Below are positions 26,918 to 36,800 of a stretch of 64,000 bases of DNA, in pieces. This DNA is from Limnomonas spitsbergensis (Eukaryota; Chlorophyta; Chlorophyceae; Chlamydomonadales): assembly GCA_037349105.1 (NCBI GenBank), contig JAYJMM010000113.1, positions 5,580,001-5,644,000 on the forward strand. The letters are read 5' to 3'. The notes under the pieces are model-generated. The model made no database searches. It was not told the origin of the DNA and saw only the letters and a program-made list of their open reading frames with translations. The translations under genes were made by a program, and so were the position numbers. Every line of letters begins with the position of its first letter. Position 1 is the first letter of the stretch.

Positions 26918-29900
26918 ATGCTCAGCTCAGCGGCCTTCTCTCGGGCTGTAGCACTGCTCCAGGAGCGGTGGGCAGAGCTCTGCCCGCATGGACCGGGACC
27001 CTGGGAAGTAGCCACCAAGTCGACCCCGTTTGGCACGGTGAGGTCGGGAGGGCGTAGAGGGTTCAGAGTAACCCTTCAACTTTAACTTATATGGTACAGT
27101 GAGCTGGGAGGGGGCTGAGGAAGGCAGCTTGGTCGCCGCAATATGCGAAAACTTGTTCCTGTCAGTCTGGTCTTTGTGACTGTTGGTCCTTTGTTTCATA
27201 TCTTACGAGTTAGGATTTAGGGTTCAACCATTTTTCAAGAGTTAGGTATCTAAGCCTGAAGCTTGGAAATTAAAAATCCAGCACCCTGAATCTGTACCCT
27301 TCACCCCATACACCCTTTACCGTGTACCCTACACCCTTTGTTGTCATACCGGTACATTTTCTTCGGATGTGTGAAAAGGGCTGCATGTCTGCCTGATGAC
27401 CTCACTAAACGCCATTGGGCCACCCTTGCAATGATGACTGAACCCCTCACGCTCGCCACTGTGTGATTCAGGATGTGTATCTGCGCATGGAAAGCATCCC
27501 TGCTGAGGTGAGGATTCAAAATACCATAGTTGTAATGATTTTCTGTCTTAGGTATGTCACGCTGCATAGATACCGGTATAATACAGATAATATTAATGAT
27601 CTCATTAATTCATCATGACCTTCCTACCATTTATGGGCATTGGATATGGTTTGAAGATTGTAGGTTTAAGCCTATTTGATTCAGGGTTCAGGAGCCCCCC
27701 CTGTCCCCACATGAGGCAGACTTGTGATTAATGACCAAAGCATGTTGGGCAAATCGATTTTTCTGTCTGTCAGCTTGCGCTTCTGTTGCTTCCACCTCGG
27801 CTTGGCTTGGCTCAACCTCTCCCCTCCTACCCCCTACAGGCCCTAGGCTGTTGCAACGGCTCCAATACCGACCGAGACGTTGGTCGAAAGGAGCATGCCC
27901 CTGCCTCTTCAGCCTCGCTGCCGGCAAACAATGGTGGCAGTGATGTGCAGCTTGAAAGCCCTCCTTCTAAGCCACTGCAACATCTGCAACAACATCAGCA
28001 ACAGCCACAGGAGCAGCAGCAGCAGCAGTTGAGTCAGCAGCCGATCAGCCCCTCCGACCTTCAGCAGCGGTTAAATCGCCAACCCATGCAACTCTCGGAG
28101 AGCGCTGAGATGGCAGAGGCATTGAGCTGTATGGACAGACCTACCCGGGGGGCAGTACACCTGTATGACCTCCATGTACTGCTGCACTCCTCGTATCAAG
28201 TTCCAACGCTGTTCCTTAGAGGGTACTTGACAGGTGAGTGTGGTTGCTTAGAGGATTGGGCTGGGCTGGGCATGAATGATAAATCTCCCTTATCATTCAT
28301 GCCTAACGGAATGCAAATAGTGGCAGCGCCCCCGACCCTAAACTTTGAACTCTAATATAGGCCTGAGGGACAGGACATGTACACATGTTCAGCTCAGCAC
28401 TCACAAGTTCAGTTCTAAGGCTTCTCGCCACTGCCCTCCAGGGTTTTCAGCTCCCCACCCCTTCTCAAAAAAGAGAAACGAGAACATACATAATAATTAA
28501 TAACATGCTTTAGTCCTTTCCCTCCATCCCCTCGCCTGTCCCTTCCTTCCATCCCCTCGCCTGTCCTTTCCCTCCATCCCCTCGCCTGTCCCTTCCTTCC
28601 ATCCCTCGCCTGTCCTTTCCCTCCATCCCATCGCCTGTCCTTTCCTTCCATCCCCTCGCCTGGCCCTTCCTTCCATCCCCTCGCCTGTCCCTTCCCTCCA
28701 TCCCCTCGCCTGTCCTTTCCCTCCATCCCCTCGCCTGTCCCTTCCCTCCATCCCTCGCCTGTCCCTTCCCTCCATCCCCTCGCCTGTCCCTTCCCTCCAT
28801 CCCTCGCCTGTCCCTTCCCTCCATCCCCTCGCCTGTCCCTTCCCTCCATCCCCTCGCCTGTCCTATCCTTCCATCCCCTCGCCTGTCCTTTCCCTCCATC
28901 CCCTCGCCTGTCATTTCCCTCCATCCCCTCGCCTGCCCTTTCCCTCCATCCCCTCGCCTGTCCCTTCCTTCCATCCCTCGCCTGTCCTTTCCCTCCATCC
29001 CCTCGCCTGTCCTTTCCCTCCATCCCCTCGCCTGTCCCTTCCTTCCATCCCCTCGCCTGTCCTTTCCCTCCATCCCCTCGCCTGTCCTTTCCCTCCATCC
29101 CCTCGCCTGTCCTTTCCCTCCATCCCCTCGCCTGTCCTTTCCCTCCATCCCCTCGCCTGTCCCTTCCTTCCATCCCTCGCCTGTCCTTTCCCTCCATCCC
29201 CTCGCCTGTCCTTTCCTTCCATCCCTCGCCTGTCCCTTCCTTCCATCCACTCGCCTGTCCCTTCCTTCCATCCCCTCGCCTGTCCTTTCCCTCCATCCCC
29301 TCGCCTGTCCCTTCCCTCCATCCCCTCACCTGTCCCTTCCTTCCATCCCCTCGCCTGTCCTTTCCCTCCATCCCCTCGCCTGTCCTTTCCCTCCATCCCC
29401 TCGCCTGTCCCTTCCTTCCATCCCTCGCCAGTCCCTTCCCTCCACCCCCTCGCCTGTCCTTTCCCTCCATCCCCTCGCCTGTCCCTTCCTTCCATCCCCT
29501 CGCCTGTCCTTTCCCTCCATCCCCTCGCCTGTCCTTTCCCTCCATCCCCTCGCCTGTCCCTTCCTTCCATCCCTCGCCTGTCCTTTCCCTCCATCCCCTC
29601 GCCTGTCCCTTCCCTCCATCCCCTCGCCTGTCCTTTCCCTCCATCCCCTCGCCTGTCCCTTCCCTCCATCCCCTCGCCTGTCCCTTCCCTCCATCCCCTC
29701 GCCTGTCCCTTCCCTCCATCCCCTAGCCTGTCCTTTCCCTCCATCCCCTCGCCTGTCCCTTCCCTCCATCCCCTCGCCTGTCCCTTCCTTCCATCCCTCG
29801 CCTGTCCCTTCCTTCCATCCCCTCGCCTGTCCCTTCCTTCCATCCCCTCGCCTGTCCTTTCCCTCAATCCCCTCGCCTGTCCCTTCCTTCCATCCCTCGC

Positions 29901-32763
29901 CTGTCCTTTCCCTCCATCCCCTCGCCTGTCCTTTCCCTCCATCCCCTCGCCTGTCCCTTCCCTCCATCCCCTCGCCTACTGGGTAAGGGATAAGGTAAAG
30001 TGGGTTGCTTGTCAGGCTTCTTTGAGCACCCTGTTTATGACCCACGGTGTGTCGCCATAGTAACTAGTATAAATCAAACCACAATCCCTCCCTGGTCCTC
30101 TGCAGATGGGCAGCCCCTGCCGTGGGACAGTATGCTGCTGGACTTTCCCAGCTGGGACGAGCAGGCTAAGGCCGCAGCCGCTGACTGGACATTTATCGTT
30201 CCTGAGGTGTGCTGGTAGCTCAGAGAGATCAGTGTCTGGCTTTGACTCAGGCCTCCTAATCCTAGCCTTGACCAAGGCCGCCGCCGCTGACTGGGCATTC
30301 ATCGTGCCAGAGGTGTGCTGGTAGCTCAGAGAGATCAGTGTCTGGCTTTGACTCAGGCCTCCTAATCCTAGCCTAGGCCAAGGCCGCCGCCGCTGACTGG
30401 GCATTCATCGTGCCAGAGGTGTGCTGGTAGCTCAGAGAGATCAGTGTCTGGCTTTGACTCAGGCCTCCTAATCCTAGCCTAGGCCAAGGCCGCCGCCGCT
30501 GACTGGGCATTCATCATGCCAGAGGTGTGCTGGTAGCTCAGAGAGATCAATGTCTGGCTTTGACTCAGGCCTCCTAATCCTAGCCTAGGCCAAGGCCGCC
30601 GCCGCTGACTGGGCATTCATCATGCCAGAGGTGTGCTGGTAGCTCAGAGAGATCAATGTCTGGCTTTGACTCAGGCCTCCTAATCCTAGCCTAGGCCAAG
30701 GCCGCCGCCGCTGACTGGGCATTCATCGTGCCAGAGGTGTGCTGGTAGCTCAGAGAGATCAGTGTCTGGCTTTGACTCAGGCCTCCTAATCCTAGCCTAG
30801 GCCAAGGCCGCCGCCGCTGACTGGGCATTCACCGTGCCAGAGGTGTGCTGGTAGCTCAGAGAGATCAGTGTCTGGCTTTGACTCAGGCCTCCTAATCCTA
30901 GCCTAGGCCAAGGCCGCCGCCGCTGACTGGGCATTCATCGTGCCAGAGGTGTGCTGGTAGCTCAGAGAGATCAGTGTCTGGCTTTGACTCAGGCCTCCTA
31001 ATCCTAGCCTAGGCCAAGGCCGCCGCCGCTGACTGGGCATTCATCATGCCAGAGGTGTGCTGGTAGCTCAGAGAGATCAGTGTCTGGCTTTGACTCAGGC
31101 CTCCTAATCCTAGCCTAGGCCAAGGCCGCCGCCGCTGACTGGGCATTCATCGTGCCAGAGGTGTGCTGGTAGCTCAGAGAGATCAGTGTCTGGCTTTGAC
31201 TCAGGCCTCCTAATCCTAGCCTAGGCCAAGGCCGCCGCCGCTGACTGGGCATTCATCATGCCAGAGGTGTGCTGGTAGCTCAGAGAGATCAGTGTCTGGC
31301 TTTGACTCAGGCCTCCTAATCCTAGCCTAGGCCAAGGCCGCCGCCGCTGACTGGGCATTCATCATGCCAGAGGTGTGCTGGTAGCTCAGAGAGATCAGTG
31401 TCTGGCTTTGACTCAGGCCTCCTAATCCTAGCCTAGGCCAAGGCCGCCGCCGCTGACTGGGCATTCATCGTGCCAGAGGTGTGCTGGTAGCTCAGAGAGA
31501 TCAGTGTCTGGCTTTGACTCAGGCCTCCTAATCCTAGCCTAGGCCAAGGCCGCCGCCGCTGACTGGGCATTCATCATGCCAGAGGTGTGCTGGTAGCTCA
31601 GAGAGATCAGTGTCTGGCTTTGACTCAGGCCTCCTAATCCTAGCCTAGGCCAAGGCCGCCGCCGCTGACTGGGCATTCATCATGCCAGAGGTGTGCTGGT
31701 AGCTCAGAGAGATCAGTGTCTGGCTTTGACTCAGGCCTCCTAATCCTAGCCTAGGCCAAGGCCGCCGCCGCTGACTGGGCATTCATCATGCCAGAGGTGT
31801 GCTGGTAGCTCAGAGAGGTCAGTGTCTGGCCATGGCCCTCTGAGATAAACTGCCATGCTTGCTGCTCCCTCCATCCTTCCCAAATCACGGGGGGCTAGTT
31901 CGCCAAATTCCTGACAAAGTGCGCTTCCTGGTTCAGGGTTCAGGGTCAAGCTAAACCCTTCATTTGTTGCTGAGTTCCTGACAAAACACACTCATTGGTA
32001 GTGCATGGTCTTATCTGTGGCGGCCCCCCTGCAGGTCCACCCGCTGTTGCAGCAGTCGTACTGGGACATTATCTTACCCCTGGATATTCTCTAATGACCT
32101 GCCTGTGGTGTTGTCCCCCTGCAGGTCCACCCGCTGTTGCAGCAGCCATACTGGTACATGCTACATCCCTGCCAGACCCCGGCGATCATGCAGCTGCTTC
32201 TGAGCTGCCCTGTGGTGGAGACACCTGCAGGCGACAGGGCTGGCAGGGTGGACACGGAGGGCCAGGCGGCCGGGAGGGAGGGGCTCCATCGGGAGCCGGC
32301 GCCTCCGACACTTGATCCAACCGCGCCGCCCCCTGGGTACCAGGGACAAGGAAAGACACGGCCCTCGCCCCGGCAGCAGTTGTCATCGACACTGCACCTG
32401 ATGTGTGGGGAGGCCGATGCAAGTGGTCCAGGTAGTTGCACCACTCCTGGTGTGCTGGTCCCCAGGGCGTGCAGGAGCTTGGGGAGTTCCGATGTACAAC
32501 AGGTTCCGGAAGTAGACGACGTGGTGGTGGACGAGGATGGCGGCTGCAGCGGGGTAGCGGCAGGTTCCCTGACGGATGTGGTGTCACCGGCAGAGCGAGT
32601 TTCCCTGACTTCTCCTGCTCGGGGATATCAGCCGGCTTGGTCCCTGCCTCAGGACGCATCAGATAGTGCGCTGCTCCAGTATATGGAGGCGTGGGTGCGG
32701 ATGGTGGGGCATGTGGTGGGCCTCAACCTTGCCATGCAAGCTGCCCCAGTGGAAATTAGTTAA
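26918..32763 (+). CDS. ATG10: ATG10-like autophagy E2 enzyme, five exons
   Basis: Exons: 26,918-27,037; 27,472-27,507; 27,840-28,233; 30,106-30,206; 32,125-32,763 (429 aa). All introns are GT-AG and all phases fit. ATG10 transfers ATG12 to ATG5 in the cytosol during autophagosome formation. Seen: an N-terminal helix with ERW and PW (residues 8-32), VYLRMES (about 42-48), then the family core YDLHVLLHSSYQVPTLF followed across intron 3 by TDGQPL. DWTFIVPE (210-217) joins in frame to HPLLQQPYW and MLHPCQT, giving the expected catalytic Cys at about 233. The C-terminus has WVRMVGHVVGLNL. The protein is about twice the usual 220 residues, because of a Gln-rich insert in exon 3 (CAG/CAA run near 27,975-28,030) and a low-complexity stretch of about 150 residues after HPC. 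Introns 3 and 4 are largely minisatellite. The start is the first in-frame ATG before the conserved helix. Identity rests on remembered ATG10 motifs. Confidence 0.85.
28510..29985. repeat. 25-bp polypyrimidine minisatellite in ATG10 intron 3
   Basis: About 59 tandem copies of CCATCCCCTCGCCTGTC followed by CTTTCC or CTTCCT; some units lose one C and are 24 bp. The + strand is nearly pure pyrimidine apart from one A and two G per unit. Long minus-strand frames (up to 434 codons, GKGQARGWRE-like) are produced by the period and are not genes. Confidence 0.97.
30165..31832 (+). repeat. 106-bp array copying ATG10 exon 4 end and donor
   Basis: The end of exon 4 (codons for AKAAAADWTFIVPE) and the donor GTGTGCTGG plus 55 bp of intron are repeated with an exact 106-bp period. 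Donor copies run from 30,207 to 31,797, giving 16 copies including the real one. Each later copy has AKAAAADWAFI(V/M)PE, and differs from the real exon by four silent changes and one Thr-to-Ala change. Each is preceded by CCTAATCCTAGCCTAG, which could act as branch site and acceptor. Confidence 0.95.
32021..32160 (+). repeat. Duplicated acceptor and start of ATG10 exon 5
   Basis: CCCCCTGCAG followed by GTCCACCCGCTGTTGCAGCA occurs at 32,035 and again at 32,125, 90 bp apart. Only the second copy continues into the HPC motif. The first runs to a TAA at 32,092-32,094. Confidence 0.9.
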
Positions 32764-33845
32764 GCTACATCCCGCCCGGGCATATGAGGGTTCAAGAAAC
32801 GTTGCCCTAGCATAGAACCTTCAAACCCTGACTGAAAACGGTGGAAGTAAAACTTCGTGAAACTCACGAATAGAGAGTGGGGCCAAGACTGGGTGGATAG
32901 ATAATATTATACAACGGATATACCCTACGTTGGTCTGTAGAGCCAGGCGGTGTGGAGCGTGTGAAAAGAGGGATTGTGAGGAGGCCCAAAGCCACCCAAT
33001 GCAGGCCTACAGGTGTGGATTGTGATCATATGCCGTTGTAAGTTTTGAATGATCTGAATTGATTACGGTATTTGAATGCGGGTGCCTTAGTTTTTCCTAG
33101 GGCTGAGTGCCTCGTACATGACTCGATTTGGGGAATTGACTGATGACAGTCTGACCAAGCCTCTTCGGGCAGGCCCTAGAAGTGAAACGACATTAACTCT
33201 GACCGCACCATCCGATATTCAAGTCGGGGAACTCATCCATGCTTGGGTTCATGACGCGGCACCCCTAGGACCGGCTTAACGGAGGGTATTCACAGCTTGT
33301 AAGTGGCGAGTGACCAGAATCATAGATTTGCTCGGGTGAGGGTTGCTCGGGTACGAGATGTGGCCACCAAGATCCAAACCCTCATGGGGTTTGAAATTTG
33401 AACTCGATTGAGAGCGTTCCAGTGTTTCCCTCCGGTCTGACCGCCACACCCACTTTCCAGGATTGTCCATGCACACAAATATTACCGGCCCCATGACACG
33501 GATCATGTATTTAGCGCACCGGTATGCACACAGCAGAAGATGCGACATTTGTTGAGGGGGTATGCAACATCCTAAATTCGTCGAGGCAATTCAGCAACGG
33601 ACAACAACAGACCCAGTAGCATGGAAAATCTGTAGACATCTGTAGAAATGTAAGCACGAGTACAACAAGGCACCGTTGCCGGGTTGACTGGCAGCCCAAT
33701 TAGCTGACGGCGAGCGAGGGCGCCGGGCTACATGCCGTCAGACTATGTTGGGACCCGCCCTGTCTCGTCACCAACAAAGGCCTTAATGACCAACCCATGC
33801 AGCCAATGACAGGAGGATGCAATGCCCTTCATGTCGATCACCAGC
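32764..33845. other. Intergenic region between convergent genes
   Basis: Unique sequence between the ATG10 stop and the stop of the minus-strand plastid-type gene. A TGTAA word, the usual green-algal poly(A) signal, lies at 33,037-33,041 on +, but it is too short to be convincing. No other feature was seen. Confidence 0.5.
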
Positions 33846-36800
33846 TCATGCCGCCAATTCCCTGAAGACCGCTTTCGCCCTGGCCTCCACCTCTTTGAGG
33901 TACTCCGCCTGCACTCGCTGCGCATAGCTGCCACTCTGCAGGGCGGGAAGGGGGAGAGGTTTTCAGAGGATGCTTCAGTCCACTCAACGCCAAGATGGCG
34001 CGGCCGACTGCAAGGGGGGGGATATTCCAGATTGCAACGGTCCAGTGCGTATCAATAAAAATGGGAGAAATTGGACCACAAACTTCGAGAAATTGGACCA
34101 CAAATTCCCCACAAGCTTCGATCAAACCTCTGGGGATAATTTGGTAAACCAGATCCCTAGCACCCCTCACCTGCAGCCCTAGCACCCCTCACCTCATCAC
34201 CTGCAGCCCTGCCACCCCTCACCTGCAGCCCTAGCACCACACGCTCCATCCGCCTCTGCAGCTCCTCCATGAATGCTGGCTCTGACAATTCCCCCGATTC
34301 CACCTTCGACCTACATCACAATTGAGCAAAGGTGAGGTCAGGGCTGGGCATCAATGGGAGCTGGGGGATACCAGGCCACGAATCAAGCGGAAATGCGGAA
34401 CGCAACACCGGGGTTGGGCGCAGGGTACTATAAACCATCCGGTTCCCGAAGGAAAAAGTGCCCGGCGAAACCGGTCAGTTCCCAGACCCCATTATAGAAC
34501 CCTGGTTGAGCGACAGGGCTGGATCACAACCCAGTGGAAATAAGGAGTGTGAGGTTAGTGTCTTAGCGACAACGAAAATTGGATGGGCCATGGGACAGGG
34601 GCACAGTGGAGGACTCCAAGACTAGCATGCGGCATGCGCACTCTCTCGCAAGCTCTAACCTGGCAGAGCTGTATCAGAGCATTGCACTTCCTGTGTATGC
34701 TGCAGGACTGTATGGTACCCTTGTACTGGATTGTGAGTACAGTACCCTACGACTCGATTGTGTAAAATGCCTTGTAACTGGATTGTGTGTATGACAGATT
34801 TGTACTGGATTTTGTATATGGTAGCTGTGTACTGGATTGTGTGTACAGTACCCTAATACCGTAGTGGATTGTGTGTATGGCAGATTTGTACTGGAGTGTG
34901 TACGGTGCCTTATAACTGGATTGTTTGTATGGTCCATTTGGCTCCTAAAACCTGACCCACGTGGATGCAGGCTCCTAAAACCTAGTGGATGCTCCTAAAC
35001 CTTAAATTCTCAACCCACCACACGATGGAAGCATGCGCCGCATTTGCTCACTTGATGATAGGGGCCCAGTCCTTCTCCTCAGCGTACACAACGTCGTTCA
35101 CAATGCCTGGAACTCCACTGGATTCGGGGCCTTTGAGCTGGCTGGCTGCGTACAGTTGAAGCACCTGAGAAGACAGTGCCGGGGCAGTAGGAGCAAGTTC
35201 ACCCCCCTGCTTTCAGAGAAGCCCCACGGCGTATAGTTGAAGCACCTAGGAAGGCTGTGCCATGGGCATGAGTTCAAAGTTCAAGGAGTCCAATAGCTGA
35301 CAGCACGTTAGTTTGTAGAGGTGTGCATAACGGCACCTGAGCAACCACCCACCACACCAGGTAAACTACGTAAAACACAATGATCTTGCAAGGGTAAAAA
35401 TATGGGCAAAGGATCAAAACATCTCGTGATGAACCCCAGCCACATCCCTGGGGCCATACGAGTGTCTGGGGCCATGTTGAGACCCCATCCGTCCATGCAA
35501 GGGCTACAGAGGACACATGGGCACAAGTGCAGGTACTCACCTCTCCAGCTGGCCTCCTATACGGGTGTCAACATGTACGGGCCAGAAAGGGGCTATATCT
35601 CTGGATCCATACCGCCATATCCCTCCATTTCCACTTGCCCTCAAGGAGGGCCACATAGGGTAGAAGGGTACGCTCACGTTCAGGATTCAGGATTACAGAG
35701 TTTTGCATGCCCCCGCTCAGTGATTTGTTTAGCACGCTTCAGCCACAATTCAGCTACATCACGGCCTAAGGCCGTGGGGGCCTGGGGCAGCTGACCTGCT
35801 GGTCAGGCCACCGGCCATTAGTCGGTAATTTTTTTGTCCCAATTGGCCCAGTGGTGGCCGCCCTACAGGTGGTCTGGTGCCCACTTGACGAAACACTGCC
35901 CCCCGCTTGCCTTCTGTATGAGCGTAACCATGGAGTCAAATCCGTCCTCTGTGGATTTCCTGATCCAGGCGAATGCGTTGGACAGCAGGCCCTCATTGAG
36001 GTACGCAGAGTTATCGTCCAGTGCCTGCCGCATGCCTGCCACCTGCGCATGGGGGTACAGGGTCAGGGCTGTGGAGGCTGTCCTTCCAGAATCTTAACCA
36101 CCAACGGCAGTTGGTAGATCACCAGGAAGGTCACCAGGATACGGATGCCGGGCAGGCTATGCAGTGAACAAATGACTGACTGGCTTGAGACCACCACCCT
36201 CTTCAACCCCAGGTACTACCCACAACCCGCAATCAGCATTTACCTGCGCAGCCTCCAGAGGGAGGTACCACTCGCCCTTGGAGTCCGCAGCCGCACTCAA
36301 CACTTCCTGCAGCCAGAGGGGGAAGGAGGGCACTCAGCACCTCCTGCAGCCGGAAGAAGGAGAAGGGCACACACGTCCAGGAGCAAAGCAGGTACATAAG
36401 AACGCTAATCACAAAAAGCAAATAAATGTATCAGATGCTGTTTTGTGATACAAGGCTGTCAAAAATGAAGGCGACATCAAACATCACCTTATCAAATCCC
36501 TCACCCCTTGACGCACCTCAGCCCTTGCCAGACACAACCAGGCTTACCCCCTGGCCCCTTCCAGCCCTGCCTGCCCACGCGTGAGTTCCTAAATCCACAC
36601 CCCTTGACGTATCCATGACAATTGCGCACAGGAGGCCCTTGCCCCCCCCCCCCAGCCTCCGCGCATTAATCCCTGCAGGACCTTTCCGCTGTCACTCAGC
36701 TGCTGCCTGCTACCTTGTTGCCCCCTGCCCCCCCTCTCAGCCTCCACGCATCAATACCTGCAGGATCTTTCCGCTGTCACTCAGCTGCTGCCTGCTACCT

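Noticed and set aside
28415..30045. Minus-strand frames up to 434 codons rich in Gly, Arg and Lys
   Set aside because: Entirely made of the 25-bp minisatellite inside ATG10 intron 3. Several overlapping frames are equally open, as expected from the period.
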